Under the pieces are notes generated by a model. The model made no database searches and was not told the DNA's origin. It saw nothing but the letters and a program-made list of their open reading frames with translations. A stretch of 64,000 bases of DNA from positions 1,426,001 to 1,490,000 of the forward strand of contig NZ_CP151997.1 in the NCBI RefSeq assembly GCF_038595005.1, in the 5' to 3' direction. Position 1 is the first letter of the stretch, and every line of letters begins with the position of its first letter. The DNA comes from Chryseomicrobium sp. FSL W7-1435 (GTDB lineage: Bacteria; Bacillota; Bacilli; Bacillales_A; Planococcaceae). The translations under genes were made by a program, and so were the position numbers. This document shows, piece by piece, positions 34,396-45,804 of the stretch.

Positions 34396-34462
34396 ATAAT
34401 CATTTCATTTGCTATACATACCATAATCTTGTAAACTAAATCTCTGAATAGGGGTGAGTACA

Positions 34463-35728
34463 GTGTTCAAATTTAACGACGAAAAAGGGAACTTAAAGTG
34501 TTCGTTCTGCGGTAAACCTCAAGAACAGGTCCGCAAACTTGTAGCTGGCCCTGGAGTATATATTTGTGATGAATGTATCGATCTTTGCTCTGAAATTGTA
34601 GAGGAAGAACTAGGAACAGAAGAAGAAGTTGAATACCGTGAAGTACCAAAACCACGTGAAATTCAAGGGATTCTCGGTGAATATGTCATTGGACAAGACC
34701 GCGCGAAAAAAGCACTGGCAGTTGCCGTTTATAATCATTACAAACGTATCAATTCAAATAGCGTCATCGACGAAGTCGAATTATCAAAATCGAATATCGT
34801 CCTAATTGGACCAACAGGTAGCGGGAAAACGCTTCTTGCTCAGACACTTGCACGCATTCTAAATGTACCATTTGCAATTGCAGATGCGACTTCACTAACA
34901 GAAGCCGGCTATGTCGGGGAAGACGTAGAAAACATTCTACTTAAATTGATCCAATCAGCGGATTACGATATTGAACGTGCAGAAAAAGGTATCATCTACA
35001 TCGATGAAATCGATAAAGTAGCACGTAAATCAGAAAACCCATCGATTACGCGTGATGTATCAGGTGAAGGCGTTCAGCAAGCACTTCTGAAAATTCTTGA
35101 AGGTACAACAGCAAGCGTGCCACCACAAGGCGGACGTAAGCATCCTCATCAAGAATTCTTACAAATCGACACAACAAACATCTTGTTTATTGTCGGTGGT
35201 GCATTTGATGGCATCGAATCCATCATCAAACGTCGTATGGGTGAAAAAATCATCGGTTTCGGTGCAGATCCAAACAAGAAAGATCCAGAAGCAGATAGCT
35301 TAATGGCAAACCTGATTCCTGAAGATCTATTGAAATTTGGTCTAATCCCAGAATTTATCGGCCGTTTACCAGTGTTAGCAAGCTTAGAAACGTTAAATGT
35401 GGACGCTCTTGTTCAAATTTTAACGGAACCTAAAAATGCTTTGGTCAAACAGTACGAAAAAATGATGGAACTAGATGGCGTGAAACTAACTTTTAATCCG
35501 GATGCTCTTACTGAAATCGCAAAACTGGCGATTGAACGTAAAACAGGTGCTCGTGGATTGCGCTCCATCATCGAAAATATCATGTTGGATGTGATGTTCG
35601 ATCTTCCTTCTCGTGAAGACATAGTAGAATGTGTCATCACAAAAGAAACCGTAACGGAAAGCAAACCGCCGAAGTTATTAAAAGAAGACGGCACGGAATT
35701 CCAAAACGATACAAAGACGTCTGCTTAA
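34463..35728 (+). CDS. clpX: ATP-dependent Clp protease ATP-binding subunit ClpX
   Basis: AAA+ unfoldase that feeds ClpP. The 421-residue protein has the N-terminal zinc-binding domain with Cys13, Cys16, Cys35 and Cys38, Walker A GPTGSGKT (116-123), Walker [10 protein letters not shown] near 180, the GYVGEDV pore loop near 150 and the ClpP-binding IGF-type loop (KIIGFGA near 264). GTG at 34463 is chosen because AGGGGTGAG is 6 bases away; an in-frame GTG three codons earlier lies inside that ribosome site. Same order tig-clpX as B. subtilis, but lonB is absent after it. Confidence 0.97.
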   Translation: MFKFNDEKGNLKCSFCGKPQEQVRKLVAGPGVYICDECIDLCSEIVEEELGTEEEVEYREVPKPREIQGILGEYVIGQDRAKKALAVAVYNHYKRINSNSVIDEVELSKSNIVLIGPTGSGKTLLAQTLARILNVPFAIADATSLTEAGYVGEDVENILLKLIQSADYDIERAEKGIIYIDEIDKVARKSENPSITRDVSGEGVQQALLKILEGTTASVPPQGGRKHPHQEFLQIDTTNILFIVGGAFDGIESIIKRRMGEKIIGFGADPNKKDPEADSLMANLIPEDLLKFGLIPEFIGRLPVLASLETLNVDALVQILTEPKNALVKQYEKMMELDGVKLTFNPDALTEIAKLAIERKTGARGLRSIIENIMLDVMFDLPSREDIVECVITKETVTESKPPKLLKEDGTEFQNDTKTSA

Positions 35729-35737
35729 TCGCAAACA

Positions 35738-35796
35738 TCCAGCTGGCTTTCTGTTAGCTCAACTATGAGCCGACAGGAAGTCAGTTTTTTATTTTT
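35738..35796 (+). terminator. terminator of clpX
   Basis: CTGGCTTTCTGT pairs with ACAGGAAGTCAG around an inner GCTCA/TGAGC stem, followed by TTTTTTATTTTT. Confidence 0.85.
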
Positions 35797-35930
35797 AGAT
35801 GTGGAGAACGCCGTTCTAGAAACTCCGAAGGAATCGGTCGTGCCCGTGAAGGCGTTTTTCAGCCTTTGCGGGAGCGATGGCATTTTGCGTGATTTCTAGG
35901 AGGTGCAACTCGATTGCGTTAGATGTGGAG
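35795..35930 (+). repeat. 136-bp palindromic repeat element B, copy 2 (after clpX)
   Basis: Bounded by 12-bp direct repeats TTAGATGTGGAG (35795-35806 and 35919-35930), 124 bp apart as in copy 1. The outer TCTAGAAA/TTTCTAGG and the apical CCCGTGAAGGC/GCCTTTGCGGG (35843-35872) correspond to copy 1 with paired base changes. After the right repeat the sequence continues with a decayed second unit (GTTCAGAAACTGAGCGGTCG, 35937-35956). The rest of the 485-bp gap up to lonA (35960-36213) shows no gene. Confidence 0.8.
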
Positions 35931-36213
35931 CCGACTGTTCAGAAACTGAGCGGTCGTTCTTCGTACGTAATCGTGATTTCATGTGCATTAAACGCAATTT
36001 GTTAGGACGAAACACGGATTTATTCGACATAATTGAGTTTTAATGAGACGAAGTCGTTTTATGGAAACTAAACACCCGGCACCACCAAAGCTTCACAAAC
36101 CAACCATTCATCAGTTACAGGAAGAAAGTGCATGTCCTTAGGGATATTTGCCCGGTTTCGAGTATACTAAATGAACAAGCTGGTCAACATAGACCATGAA
36201 AGGTGGAATCTTG

Positions 36214-38544
36214 ATGACCTCACAAGAAAGTACACGTTATCCCGTACTCCCATTACGAGGACTCCTCGTATTTCCTACACTTACACTACATATCGATGTA
36301 GGAAGAAAGAAATCAATGGCGGCCTTACAAGCAGCCATGAAACTAGATGAAAAAATTGTACTTGTCGCACAAAAAGATATGGAACTCGATAACCCGAGTC
36401 AAGATGATCTTTACACGGTAGGTGTAGTGGTCCATATTCGTCAATTGATGAAATTACCGAACGGCACAATGCGTGTACAAGTAGAGGGACTAGAACGCGC
36501 CGTCATTGAATCTTATGAAGATGCTAAAGCATTCGATCAAGTAGTCGTTTCTACGATTACTGAATCCAAATTGCCTTCTTCTGAACAAGAAGCATTGATG
36601 CGCACGCTTCACGAAGGCTTTACGAAATTCAGTAAGCTCTCTAAGCAAGTGTCGGAAGAATCTTCACGTGCTGCAGCTGAGATTCCTGAACCAGGAAGAC
36701 TGGCAGACACGGTGGCGACACATTTACCGCTTCGAGTAACTGCGAAACAAGAAGTTCTTGAAACCTTTGATGTCACAGATCGCTTAATGTACTTGGTTGA
36801 AAAGCTAGAAAACGAGAAAGAAATCTTGGATCTTGAGAAAAAGATTCAAATTCGTGTCAAAAAAGCTATGGAACAGACGCAAAAAGAATTTTACTTGCGC
36901 GAACAGATGAAAGCCATCCAATCAGAGCTTGGTGACAAAGACGGCAAGACTGGTGAAGTATCTGACCTCCGTAAAAAGATTGAAGCGACCGGTTTCCCAG
37001 AAGCTACTCGTAAAAATGTTTTAAAAGAATTGGACCGCTTTGAGCGCATTCCTGCCCAGTCTCCCGAGAGTGGTGTAATCCGCAATTATTTGGACTGGAT
37101 GACTTCGATTCCATGGACAAGTAAAACGGAAGATCAGCTCGATATCCATCGTTCTCAAGAAATTTTGGACCGTGATCATGATGGTCTCGAAAAAGTGAAA
37201 GAACGTATTTTAGAATATTTAGCCGTTCGCCAGTTAACCCAATCATTAAGAGGACCTATCCTATGTTTAGTGGGACCTCCAGGAGTAGGGAAGACATCAC
37301 TGGCTAAATCGATTGCCGAATCTTTGGACCGTAACTTCGTCCGTGTCGCTCTAGGTGGCGTGCGTGATGAGTCTGAAATTCGTGGGCATCGCCGTACGTA
37401 TATTGGCGCAATGCCAGGCCGTATCATTCAAGGGATGAAAAAAGCTGGAACAATTAATCCTGTCTTCCTGCTGGACGAAATCGATAAAATGTCGAATGAC
37501 TTCCGCGGTGATCCTTCGTCTGCCATGTTGGAAGTTTTGGACCCAGAGCAAAACAATTCGTTCAGCGATCATTACATCGAAGAATCGTACAATCTGTCTA
37601 ATGTGTTATTTATTGCGACGGCCAACGATTTATCCTCTATTCCGGGTCCTTTACGTGACCGGATGGAAGTGATTTCTCTTGCCGGTTATACAGAAATGGA
37701 AAAAGTCGATATCGCCGAACATCATTTACTTCCGAAGCAAATGAAAGAACATGGCTTGACGAAATCCAAGATTTCTATCAAACGCGATGTCTTACTTGAT
37801 GTCGTCCGTTATTACACGCGTGAAGCAGGCGTTCGTTCACTCGAGCGAACAATTGCCGGCATCTGCCGTAAAGCCGCTCTTCAAATCGTTAAAGGTGAGA
37901 AGAAAAAAGTATCTGTCACAGTGAAGAACCTAGAATATTTCCTGGGCAAGCGCAAGTTCCGACACGGACAGGCTGAAGAGTCTAACCAAGTCGGTGCTGC
38001 AACAGGTTTAGCGTATACTTCTGTTGGTGGAGATACTTTGCAAATCGAAGTATCCTTATCCGCTGGAAAAGGCAAATTGCAATTGACAGGGAAACTAGGC
38101 GACGTTATGAAAGAGTCTGCGCAAACAGCGTTATCCTATGTACGATCTAATGCAGAATCTCTAGGCATTGCATCAGACTTCCATGAGAAATTTGATATCC
38201 ACATTCACGTTCCAGAAGGCGCAGTTCCTAAAGATGGACCTTCCGCTGGAATCACAATCACAACGGCACTAGTCTCAGCATTGACTGGTCGTCCTGTAAA
38301 ACGTGAAGTAGGGATGACTGGAGAAGTAACACTGCGTGGTCGCGTCTTACCAATAGGTGGACTAAAAGAAAAAACATTGAGTGCGCACCGTGCCGGCATC
38401 AACACCATCATTATGCCAAAGGACAATGTACCGGACATGGAAGACATTCCGGAAAGCATTCGCGGAGAGTTAACATTCCATCCAGTTTCACAGGTGGAGG
38501 AAGTTTTGGCCATCGCACTGGAGGAGACAACTTATGCAAATTAA
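36214..38544 (+). CDS. lonA: ATP-dependent protease LonA
   Basis: Cytosolic AAA+ serine protease for abnormal and regulatory proteins. The 776-residue protein has the LAN substrate domain (about 1-200), coiled coil (about 200-260), AAA+ module with Walker A GPPGVGKT (354-361) and Walker [10 protein letters not shown] near 420, and the C-terminal protease domain with catalytic Ser677 (KDGPSAG) and Lys near 720 (GGLKEKTL). The ATG at 36214 follows AAAGGTGGAATC. Its end overlaps engB by 11 bases. Confidence 0.97.
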   Translation: MTSQESTRYPVLPLRGLLVFPTLTLHIDVGRKKSMAALQAAMKLDEKIVLVAQKDMELDNPSQDDLYTVGVVVHIRQLMKLPNGTMRVQVEGLERAVIESYEDAKAFDQVVVSTITESKLPSSEQEALMRTLHEGFTKFSKLSKQVSEESSRAAAEIPEPGRLADTVATHLPLRVTAKQEVLETFDVTDRLMYLVEKLENEKEILDLEKKIQIRVKKAMEQTQKEFYLREQMKAIQSELGDKDGKTGEVSDLRKKIEATGFPEATRKNVLKELDRFERIPAQSPESGVIRNYLDWMTSIPWTSKTEDQLDIHRSQEILDRDHDGLEKVKERILEYLAVRQLTQSLRGPILCLVGPPGVGKTSLAKSIAESLDRNFVRVALGGVRDESEIRGHRRTYIGAMPGRIIQGMKKAGTINPVFLLDEIDKMSNDFRGDPSSAMLEVLDPEQNNSFSDHYIEESYNLSNVLFIATANDLSSIPGPLRDRMEVISLAGYTEMEKVDIAEHHLLPKQMKEHGLTKSKISIKRDVLLDVVRYYTREAGVRSLERTIAGICRKAALQIVKGEKKKVSVTVKNLEYFLGKRKFRHGQAEESNQVGAATGLAYTSVGGDTLQIEVSLSAGKGKLQLTGKLGDVMKESAQTALSYVRSNAESLGIASDFHEKFDIHIHVPEGAVPKDGPSAGITITTALVSALTGRPVKREVGMTGEVTLRGRVLPIGGLKEKTLSAHRAGINTIIMPKDNVPDMEDIPESIRGELTFHPVSQVEEVLAIALEETTYAN

Positions 38545-39121
38545 CAATATTGAATTACTGATCAGCGCCGTCCGCCCCGAGCAGTACCCAGAAACGGGTC
38601 TGCCTGAAGTGGCCTTAGCAGGTCGTTCAAATGTAGGGAAATCGTCTTTCATCAATCGCATGATTGGACGCAAAAGCATGGCACGTATTTCATCTAAGCC
38701 GGGGAAAACACAAACGCTCAACTTCTATAAAATCGAAGAGCAACTTGTTTTCGTCGACGTACCGGGATATGGCTATGCCAAAGTTTCAAAAACAGAAAGA
38801 GCAGCATGGGGCCGAATGATTGAAACGTATTTCACTTCTCGTGAAACGTTGAAGTCTGTTGTCTTAATTGTTGATCTGCGCCACCCACCTACAAATGACG
38901 ACATCATGATGTATGATTTCTTGAAGCACTATTCCATTCCGTGTATCATTGTCGCGACAAAGTCCGATAAGATACCGAAGGGCAAATGGGAAAAGCATAA
39001 GAAAATCGTCAAAGAAACGTTGGATATGGATGCAGCCGATCCTCTAGTTCTTTTCTCGTCGGAAACGGGCAAAGGCCATGATGAAGCATGGGACGAAATT
39101 CGTAAAGCAATTGAAAAATAA
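38534..39121 (+). CDS. engB: ribosome biogenesis GTP-binding protein EngB/YsxC
   Basis: Essential TRAFAC-class GTPase for 50S subunit assembly, 195 residues. G1 [12 protein letters not shown] near 31, G2 [13 protein letters not shown] near 55, G3 [10 protein letters not shown] near 75, G4 [11 protein letters not shown] near 142 and G5 FSSETGKG near 176. ATG lies inside the end of lonA after GGAGGAGACAACTT, so translation is coupled. Same arrangement as lonA-ysxC in B. subtilis. Confidence 0.96.
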   Translation: MQINNIELLISAVRPEQYPETGLPEVALAGRSNVGKSSFINRMIGRKSMARISSKPGKTQTLNFYKIEEQLVFVDVPGYGYAKVSKTERAAWGRMIETYFTSRETLKSVVLIVDLRHPPTNDDIMMYDFLKHYSIPCIIVATKSDKIPKGKWEKHKKIVKETLDMDAADPLVLFSSETGKGHDEAWDEIRKAIEK

Positions 39122-39122
39122 G

Positions 39123-39197
39123 GTCACTCTGGTTTGTTCCGCAGTTTTTTCCTTGCAAGGTTTGGAGGAAAGGGCTGTGGGGCAGACTTTTTTGTAT
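39123..39197 (+). terminator. terminator of lonA-engB
   Basis: Long imperfect hairpin: TCTG...CAGTTTTTTCCT pairs with AGGAAAGGGCTG...CAGA, followed by CTTTTTTTG. Confidence 0.65.
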
Positions 39198-39204
39198 TTT
39201 CTAT

Positions 39205-39329
39205 GTACCTGTGCACCAAACTATTCAACACAATTTGCATAAAAATAAAAGAATGCAGTCATAGCTTGATTTATTGTGAATGGTTATGTAATTGCAGTGA
39301 ATAGTCAGAGTAGTTTGGTGCACAGGTAC
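39205..39329. repeat. 125-bp element with 19-bp perfect inverted repeats
   Basis: GTACCTGTGCACCAAACTA (39205-39223) and its exact reverse complement (39311-39329) flank an AT-rich interior without an open frame. The size and the GGTRCCTGT-type ends resemble the second element at 49880-50006. It looks like a non-autonomous MITE or REP-type palindrome. No gene is seen in the 445-bp gap 39122-39566 apart from this, the engB terminator and a PerR-like box. Confidence 0.7.
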
Positions 39330-39431
39330 CCAAAAGGGAATAAATACCAAATTGATATCTAGCCACTAAAAACCAAATAATCTGAATAAGCCCATATCGT
39401 TGTAAGCCTCACGACCTTTTGATACACTAGC

Positions 39432-39448
39432 TTTAGAATCATTCTAAA
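39432..39448 (+). promoter_or_regulatory. PerR-type box upstream of hemA
   Basis: TTTAGAATCATTCTAAA is a perfect palindrome of two 8-bp arms around one base. It matches the PerR box TTATAATNATTATAA at 13 of 15 positions. The hemAXCDBL operon of B. subtilis is a known PerR target. It lies 119 bp ahead of hemA; a -35-like TTGATA precedes it. Confidence 0.5.
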
Positions 39449-39566
39449 CTAGAACGTGAACCCACATTTTTCTTTCATACAGTGTTCACAAATGTCGAAG
39501 TACGCTGTCCTACTCGTATGCTATACTAGGACTAGTGAAATGGACGTATAAAGGAGATATGACGCA

Positions 39567-40931
39567 ATGAACACTCTCGTGGTCGGTGTCAACTACCGAA
39601 CAGCGCCTGTTGAGATTCGTGAAAAGCTTTCATTTATTGAAGCGGAACTTCCGAATGCAATGGAAGCGTTGCAGGAGCAAAAAAGCATACTCGAAAATGT
39701 AATCGTCTCGACGTGTAACCGAACAGAAGTCTACGCTACTGTAGATCAGTTGCACACAGGGAAATACTATATAAAGCAATTTTTAGCTGCTTGGTTTGAC
39801 CTTAGCATTGATGAACTGACTCGTTACGTGTTCATCAAAGAAGAAGATGAGGCAAAGAAGCACTTGTTCAAAGTATCAGCGGGGATCGACTCGATGGTTC
39901 TTGGGGAAACACAAATTCTCGGACAAGTGAAGAAAAGCTTCCTTTCGGGTCAAGAAAATGGCACGACGGGTACCGTCTTTAACCAGTTGTTCAAACAAGC
40001 AGTGACGTTCGCAAAACGGGCACATGCTGAAACAGCCATTGGGGAAAACGCAGTATCTGTATCGTATGCGGCAGTTGAACTCGGAAAGAAAATTTTCGGT
40101 TCACTGAAAAACAAGCATATCGTCATTCTCGGCGCAGGGAAGATGGGCGAACTGGCTATCCAAAACCTACATGGTTCTGGCGCTGGAAAAGTGACCGTCA
40201 TCAACCGCACGTTTGAAAAAGCAGAACTGCTTGCTGCTAAATTTGATGGCAAGGCAAAACCTCTTGATGAGTTGCAGTGTACGCTACTTGAAGCGGACAT
40301 TTTAATCAGCTCAACAGGCTCTTCGACTTACGTCATCGATTTCGAATTGATGGAATTTGTTGATAAACTGCGTAAAGGGAAGCCATTATTCATGGTGGAT
40401 ATCGCCGTACCACGCGACTTAGACCCAAAAATCGGGGATTTACCGAACGTCTTCTTGTATGACATCGATGATCTTCAAGGCATCGTAGAAGCTAACTTAG
40501 CTGAGCGAAAACGTGCAGCAGCGAAGATTGAAGGCATGATTGAAACAGAAGTTGCGACATTTAATGAATGGATTGTCACATTAGGTGTTGTTCCTGTGAT
40601 TTCAGCACTTCGCAAGAAAGCAACCACGATTCAACAAGAAACGATGGCATCGATTGAAAACAAAATGCCTGAACTGACAGAACGTGAACGCAAAATTTTA
40701 AACAAACATACGAAATCAATTATTAATAAGCTGTTGAAGGAACCGATTCTTCAAGCAAAAGAGTTGTCAACTAGCCCAGAAGCTGCCAAGCAACTAGCTA
40801 TGTTCCAGCAAATCTTTGGTATCGAAGAAGAGGTCAAAGACGAAGTACAGCTTGCTCAACAAAAAGCCAAAACCGCGAAAGCCAAAACTTCTCAAGAAGC
40901 ACAATTGGCACGCGGTGAATACTCGTTTTAA
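39567..40931 (+). CDS. hemA: glutamyl-tRNA reductase
   Basis: First enzyme of the C5 tetrapyrrole pathway: NADPH reduction of Glu-tRNA-Glu to glutamate-1-semialdehyde. The 454-residue protein has the catalytic Cys50 (VSTCNRTE), the N-terminal [18 protein letters not shown], a [10 protein letters not shown] segment near 113, the NADPH-binding [15 protein letters not shown] near 190 and a C-terminal helical dimerisation domain. The Lys/Ala-rich tail (about 425-454) is variable in the family. First gene of the hem operon, with a hairpin between it and hemX. Confidence 0.96.
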   Translation: MNTLVVGVNYRTAPVEIREKLSFIEAELPNAMEALQEQKSILENVIVSTCNRTEVYATVDQLHTGKYYIKQFLAAWFDLSIDELTRYVFIKEEDEAKKHLFKVSAGIDSMVLGETQILGQVKKSFLSGQENGTTGTVFNQLFKQAVTFAKRAHAETAIGENAVSVSYAAVELGKKIFGSLKNKHIVILGAGKMGELAIQNLHGSGAGKVTVINRTFEKAELLAAKFDGKAKPLDELQCTLLEADILISSTGSSTYVIDFELMEFVDKLRKGKPLFMVDIAVPRDLDPKIGDLPNVFLYDIDDLQGIVEANLAERKRAAAKIEGMIETEVATFNEWIVTLGVVPVISALRKKATTIQQETMASIENKMPELTERERKILNKHTKSIINKLLKEPILQAKELSTSPEAAKQLAMFQQIFGIEEEVKDEVQLAQQKAKTAKAKTSQEAQLARGEYSF

Positions 40932-40938
40932 AGACTGA

Positions 40939-40998
40939 AAAGGCGTTTCTCCAATCTATTTGTGGCATAATAGATGATAGAGAAATGCCTTTTTTCTT
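40939..40998 (+). terminator. hairpin between hemA and hemX
   Basis: AAGGCGTTTCTC pairs with GAGAAATGCCTT, with an inner ATCTATT/AATAGAT stem, followed by TTTTTC. It could set hemA expression above the downstream hem genes. Confidence 0.7.
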
Positions 40999-41023
40999 TG
41001 AATTTCAGTAGAGGATGATTGCA

Positions 41024-41851
41024 ATGAATGAGTTATGGATGTTACGGCTACAGGAAATCATCGTAATCGTGATTGCTGTCAGCCTCGTTTTTTATGTCAT
41101 CGACTTCTTGAAAAAGAACACGCGCATGAATCGTATTGGCACGTCTCTACTGATTACAGGGTGGAGTGTCCAGACGCTTCTACTGCTGTATTTATTTATA
41201 AATGACAATCGTTTTCCAATCTTGTCACTTGAAGAAGGGTTCTATTTTTATGCCTGGTTATTACTTGGTGTGACAATTGCATTAAAAGTGATCTGGAAAT
41301 TAGATATCCCTGCTTTATTGTTCAGCTGTCTCGGCTTCGTATTTTTAGTCATTCACACTTTCGGGGCAGGGCGGACGACAGGTGGAGAAGTTTCGGAATA
41401 CTTAATCAGTGAATTGCTCATCATTCATATTACATTCGCCATACTCGCGTATGTGGCATTTTCCGTGTCCTTCGTATTCTCTATTTTGTATTTAGTGCTT
41501 TACCGCATGTTGAAAAAGAAGAAATGGACAGCGCAATTTGCCCGATTGCCTTCACTCGCACAAGCTGAAGCCATGATGACTTATTCCATAATAGCGGGTA
41601 TTCCTTTATTATTTGTGAGCTTATTGTTAGGCTTAGAGTGGGGCTATATTGCAATTGATGGCTTTAACTGGCTCGACTCAAAAATCGTCACGTCGTTTCT
41701 CTTACTGGTCGTGTATTTGTTCGTATTTATCACGCGCGAACGTCCACGCATTGTGGGAACGACCTATGCATGGATTCATGTGTATGCATTCTTATTTGTA
41801 CTGATTAATTTTTTCCTCGGAAGCTCGTTTTCCGAATTTCACTTATGGTAA
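41024..41851 (+). CDS. hemX: HemX, membrane regulator of HemA level
   Basis: A 275-residue polytopic membrane protein (about eight hydrophobic segments) of the cytochrome c assembly/CcsA-like family. In B. subtilis HemX lowers the amount of HemA protein. Family hints are SLEEGFYFYAWLLLG near 70 and the HITFAILAYVAFSVSFVFS helix near 135, with AWIHVYAFLFVLINFF near the end. The ATG at 41024 is 8 bases from AGAGGA; an in-frame ATG at 41015 lies in that site. Second in the hem operon. Confidence 0.88.
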   Translation: MNELWMLRLQEIIVIVIAVSLVFYVIDFLKKNTRMNRIGTSLLITGWSVQTLLLLYLFINDNRFPILSLEEGFYFYAWLLLGVTIALKVIWKLDIPALLFSCLGFVFLVIHTFGAGRTTGGEVSEYLISELLIIHITFAILAYVAFSVSFVFSILYLVLYRMLKKKKWTAQFARLPSLAQAEAMMTYSIIAGIPLLFVSLLLGLEWGYIAIDGFNWLDSKIVTSFLLLVVYLFVFITRERPRIVGTTYAWIHVYAFLFVLINFFLGSSFSEFHLW

Positions 41852-41869
41852 CTAGAAAGGTTGAGAACT

Positions 41870-42799
41870 ATGCGTAAAATTATCGTTGGCTCACGCCGAA
41901 GCAAACTCGCTCTATGGCAAACAAATTGGTTCATCGAGCAAATGAAACAGAGCGGAGCCCCGTTTGAATTTGAAATTAAAGAAATCGTGACTAAAGGAGA
42001 TCGCATTCTAGACGTAACACTTTCAAAAGTGGGCGGAAAAGGTCTTTTCGTGAAAGAAATCGAACAAGCCTTGTACGACAAAGAAATCGATTTCGCGGTG
42101 CACAGTATGAAGGACATGCCTTCAGCTATGCCAGAAGGTTTAGTAATTGGATGCGTTCCTGAACGCGTCGATGAGCGTGATGCCTTTATTTCGAACGATC
42201 ACGTCAAGCTTGCTGATCTACCTGCAGGAGCAGTAGTAGGAACAAGCAGTTTGCGCCGTAGTGCACAAATCTTACTTCAACGCCCTGATGTCGAAATCAA
42301 GTGGATTCGCGGAAACGTGGACACACGCCTTGCGAAACTAGCAGCTGGTGAATACGATGCCATCATCTTGGCAGCAGCTGGACTAAAGCGTCTAGGCTGG
42401 AGCGACAACACGGTCACGGAATACTTAGACGCAGAAATGTGTATTCCAGCGGTAGGGCAAGGAGCACTTGCTATTGAATGCCGTGAAGACGATGCGGAAT
42501 TACTAGAAGCTCTAAGCAAACTAACAGATGCCAACACGTGGAAAACAGTAGAAGCTGAACGTGCGTTTCTTCATGCAATGGACGGCGGTTGCCAAGTGCC
42601 GATTGCAGGCCATGCAGTTATCCAAGGCGATATGATTACGATGACAGGCTTAGTCGCAGCCCCTGACGCTTCTATCGTTTATAAAGAAACAAAGTCTGGA
42701 ACTGATGCAACAGCGCTAGGGAAAGAGATTGCAGAGGCCCTTACAAAAGAGGGTGCCTATGACTTGATCCAACGCGTCAAAGAACAGGCCGATGTCTAA
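41870..42799 (+). CDS. hemC: hydroxymethylbilane synthase (porphobilinogen deaminase)
   Basis: Polymerises four porphobilinogens to hydroxymethylbilane on a dipyrromethane cofactor. The 309-residue protein shows [13 protein letters not shown] at the N-terminus, [12 protein letters not shown] near 57, [10 protein letters not shown] with catalytic Asp near 80, [10 protein letters not shown] near 125 and the cofactor Cys in MDGGCQVPI near 240. The ATG at 41870 follows AGAAAGG; a TTG three codons upstream is possible. Overlaps hemD by 8 bases. Confidence 0.95.
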   Translation: MRKIIVGSRRSKLALWQTNWFIEQMKQSGAPFEFEIKEIVTKGDRILDVTLSKVGGKGLFVKEIEQALYDKEIDFAVHSMKDMPSAMPEGLVIGCVPERVDERDAFISNDHVKLADLPAGAVVGTSSLRRSAQILLQRPDVEIKWIRGNVDTRLAKLAAGEYDAIILAAAGLKRLGWSDNTVTEYLDAEMCIPAVGQGALAIECREDDAELLEALSKLTDANTWKTVEAERAFLHAMDGGCQVPIAGHAVIQGDMITMTGLVAAPDASIVYKETKSGTDATALGKEIAEALTKEGAYDLIQRVKEQADV

Positions 42800-43502
42800 A
42801 GCAGAACCTTTCATTCTTACGAGTCAACTACATGACGAAGAATTGATCACTACAATTAAAAATGCAGGGTTTCAGCCAGTCCATTTACCGCTGATTGAAA
42901 CACAGCCTGTTGTACTAACAGAAGCGGAGCTCGCACAGGTCATGGCCTGTGACTGGCTCCTCTTTACAAGTCAGACAGCTGTTCATGCCTTTTTTCAGCA
43001 AACCAATCAAGCTGTGCAAGCGAAGTTCGCAGTGGTTGGAAGCAAGACAGAAAGAGCACTGACTACGTATGGTTACACGGCAAGTTTCAAACCCTCGATT
43101 TTTAGTGCGGATGTGTTTGTGAAGGAGTGGAATGAACAACAAACTCCTAATCAACATGTAGCCTTTCTAAAAGGTAATTTGGCCAAAGCAACCATTGAAA
43201 CTGGCTTAGCTGCACAAGTGACAAGCTACGTAATATATGAAACAGTGGCCTTAACACAAAATGTTTCAGAAATTGAACAGCTATGTCAAACCATGGCCAA
43301 AACCACAGTTGTATTCGCCAGTCCATCTGCCGTGCATACTTATTCGCAAGGACAAGGCAAAGTGTTGAATTCAACAATATACTGTGCGATCGGACATATT
43401 ACTAAAAAAGCCATGCAAGATAACGGTTTTCCCGTTCACGTTATGCCATCTCGCTATACATTCGAGGATTTGCTGACGGAACGGATTCAATATAAGGAGT
43501 GA
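42792..43502 (+). CDS. hemD: uroporphyrinogen-III synthase
   Basis: Cyclises hydroxymethylbilane with inversion of ring D. The 236-residue protein is poorly conserved, as usual for HemD, but has the typical layout: [13 protein letters not shown] near 55, the [15 protein letters not shown] hinge near 80, and [12 protein letters not shown] near 175 with [17 protein letters not shown] near 198. The identification rests partly on its place between hemC and hemB. Confidence 0.9.
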   Translation: MSKAEPFILTSQLHDEELITTIKNAGFQPVHLPLIETQPVVLTEAELAQVMACDWLLFTSQTAVHAFFQQTNQAVQAKFAVVGSKTERALTTYGYTASFKPSIFSADVFVKEWNEQQTPNQHVAFLKGNLAKATIETGLAAQVTSYVIYETVALTQNVSEIEQLCQTMAKTTVVFASPSAVHTYSQGQGKVLNSTIYCAIGHITKKAMQDNGFPVHVMPSRYTFEDLLTERIQYKE

Positions 43503-43507
43503 ATTAC

Positions 43508-44488
43508 ATGCAACCCACTTTTAAACGCCACCGCAGATTGCGTACATCCGCAGCAATGCGTGCGCTTGTCAAAGAAACGTATCTTCACAAAGAAGATTTA
43601 ATCTACCCACTGTTTGTTGCAGAAGGCGAGAACCGTAAAACGGAAGTCAAGTCTATGCCAGGCGTCTTTCAATTTTCGCTAGACCGATTGGGTGAAGAAT
43701 TAGATGAAATCGTAGAACTTGGTATCCAGTCCATCATCTTATTTGGCTTGCCAGCTGAAAAAGACGAATTAGGGACAGGTGCTTATCACAATCACGGCAT
43801 CATTCAAGAAGCCACTCGACTTGTCAAAGACCGCCATCCTCAATTGTTGGTGATTGCAGACACATGTCTTTGTGAATACACAAGCCATGGTCACTGTGGT
43901 GTTGTCGATGAGGAAGAGCGCATTGTGAACGATGATTCGTTGAATTTATTGGCGAAAACTGCAGTCAGCCAAGCGCAAGCTGGAGCCGACATTATTGCCC
44001 CGTCAAACATGATGGATGGCTTTGTAGTGGTTATTCGCAAAGCTTTGGACGATGCAGGATTCCATGACATTCCGATTATGTCTTACGCAGTGAAATACGC
44101 ATCTGGTTACTATGGTCCATTCCGTGAAGCAGCAGATGGTGCACCAAAATTCGGCGACCGCAAGACGTATCAAATGGATTACTCCAATCGTCTTGAAGCA
44201 CTTCGGGAAGCACAATCAGATGTTGACGAAGGCGCTGACTTCTTGATCGTCAAACCAGCACTCAGCTATCTGGACATCATTCGTGATGTACGTAATGCTC
44301 ATGAGCTTCCAATCGTAGCGTATAACGTAAGTGGAGAGTATGCGATGGTCAAAGCAGCAGCCATTAATGGCTGGATCGACGAAAAATCAGTCGTCATGGA
44401 AACGATGACAAGCATGAAACGTGCAGGTGCAGATTTAATTTTGACCTACCACGCAAAAGACGTAGCAAAATGGCTGGAGGAGAACTAA
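43508..44488 (+). CDS. hemB: delta-aminolevulinic acid dehydratase (porphobilinogen synthase)
   Basis: Condenses two 5-aminolevulinates to porphobilinogen. The 327-residue protein has [13 protein letters not shown] at the start, a zinc-type cysteine cluster [14 protein letters not shown] (about 119-132), the Schiff-base Lys in [16 protein letters not shown] near 195 and the second active Lys in [16 protein letters not shown] near 248, followed by [16 protein letters not shown] at 43508 follows AAGGAG. Cysteines imply a Zn-dependent enzyme. Confidence 0.96.
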   Translation: MQPTFKRHRRLRTSAAMRALVKETYLHKEDLIYPLFVAEGENRKTEVKSMPGVFQFSLDRLGEELDEIVELGIQSIILFGLPAEKDELGTGAYHNHGIIQEATRLVKDRHPQLLVIADTCLCEYTSHGHCGVVDEEERIVNDDSLNLLAKTAVSQAQAGADIIAPSNMMDGFVVVIRKALDDAGFHDIPIMSYAVKYASGYYGPFREAADGAPKFGDRKTYQMDYSNRLEALREAQSDVDEGADFLIVKPALSYLDIIRDVRNAHELPIVAYNVSGEYAMVKAAAINGWIDEKSVVMETMTSMKRAGADLILTYHAKDVAKWLEEN

Positions 44489-45781
44489 ATGACGAGAACG
44501 TACACGAAATCTCAGCAAGCATTTGAACAAGCAAAAGATTTGATGCCTGGTGGCGTGAACAGTCCTGTTCGTGCATTTAAATCTGTGAACATGGAACCTA
44601 TCTTCATGGAAAAAGGCAAAGGCGCTATTGTCACGGACATCGACGGCAATGACTACATCGATTATGTATTGTCTTGGGGACCTCTGATTCTAGGCCACAC
44701 GAATGACAAAGTGGTATCTGAAATTCAACGCGTTGCCCAGCTTGGTTCAAGTTTTGGAGCTTCTACCCTCATTGAAAACGAAATGGCGAAGTTAGTCATG
44801 GACCGCGTTCCTTCGATCGAAATGATTCGTATGGTGTCATCGGGTACAGAGGCTACAATGTCGGCACTACGTTTAGCTCGCGGATTTACAGGCCGCAACA
44901 AAATTTTGAAATTTGAAGGAAGCTACCACGGTCACGGGGACAGCTTGTTGATTAAAGCTGGTTCAGGTGTGGCAACATTAGGTCTTCCGGATTCACCAGG
45001 AGTGCCTGAGTCAGTTGCGAAAAACACATTAACCGTGCCATTTAATGACCTAGAAACCGTCAAAGAGGTATTCAATCACTTTGGAGATGACATCGCAGCG
45101 ATCATCACAGAACCAGTGGCAGGGAACATGGGAGTTGTCCCACCGCAACCTGGATTCTTAGAAGGCTTGCGTGCGATAACAGAAGAGCACGGCGCACTAC
45201 TTATCTTTGATGAGGTTATGACAGGCTTCCGTGTAGATTACGGCTGTGCACAGGGCTTTTACGGCGTAAAGCCGGACATTACGTGTCTTGGTAAAGTCAT
45301 CGGTGGTGGCTTACCAGTAGGTGCGTTTGGTGGACGTCGCGACATCATGGAGCAAATCGCTCCTGCGGGTTCTGTGTACCAAGCGGGAACATTATCAGGA
45401 AATCCTCTAGCTATGGCAGCAGGGTATGCGACTTTATCTCAATTAACACCAGAGAGCTATGAGTACTTCCAAAAACTTGGTGACCGTCTTGAAGAAGGCT
45501 TCCGTCAAGTGGCGACTGAGTTCAATATTCCTCACACAGTAAACCGCGCAGGTTCCATGATCGGCTTCTTCTTTACAAACGAAGAAGTGACAAATTACGA
45601 CCAGGCGAAAACGTCAGATTTGAACTTGTTTGCTGATGTTTACCGTTTGATGGCCGAGCAAGGCGTTTACTTGCCACCATCCCAGTTTGAAGGATTATTC
45701 TTATCAACAGCTCATACAGAAGCTCATATCGACCAAACGATTGCAGCGTTCCGTGAAGCGTTTAAGCAACTTAAAGGATAA
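44489..45781 (+). CDS. hemL: glutamate-1-semialdehyde 2,1-aminomutase
   Basis: PLP enzyme making 5-aminolevulinate. The 430-residue class III aminotransferase has [15 protein letters not shown] near 19, [17 protein letters not shown] near 121, the PLP-binding FDEVMTGFR near 243 and the Schiff-base Lys269 in [11 protein letters not shown]. It starts one base after the hemB stop with GGAGGAGAAC. Last gene of hemAXCDBL; repeat element A copy 2 follows and provides the likely terminator. Confidence 0.97.
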   Translation: MTRTYTKSQQAFEQAKDLMPGGVNSPVRAFKSVNMEPIFMEKGKGAIVTDIDGNDYIDYVLSWGPLILGHTNDKVVSEIQRVAQLGSSFGASTLIENEMAKLVMDRVPSIEMIRMVSSGTEATMSALRLARGFTGRNKILKFEGSYHGHGDSLLIKAGSGVATLGLPDSPGVPESVAKNTLTVPFNDLETVKEVFNHFGDDIAAIITEPVAGNMGVVPPQPGFLEGLRAITEEHGALLIFDEVMTGFRVDYGCAQGFYGVKPDITCLGKVIGGGLPVGAFGGRRDIMEQIAPAGSVYQAGTLSGNPLAMAAGYATLSQLTPESYEYFQKLGDRLEEGFRQVATEFNIPHTVNRAGSMIGFFFTNEEVTNYDQAKTSDLNLFADVYRLMAEQGVYLPPSQFEGLFLSTAHTEAHIDQTIAAFREAFKQLKG

Positions 45782-45804
45782 ATTATTATAATCTGAAATG
45801 ACAA

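Noticed and set aside
35960-36150. Possible further repeats or gene remnants between element B and lonA
   Set aside because: TTTTATGGAAACTAAA also occurs near 7989, but no alignment longer than about 16 bases could be made by eye.
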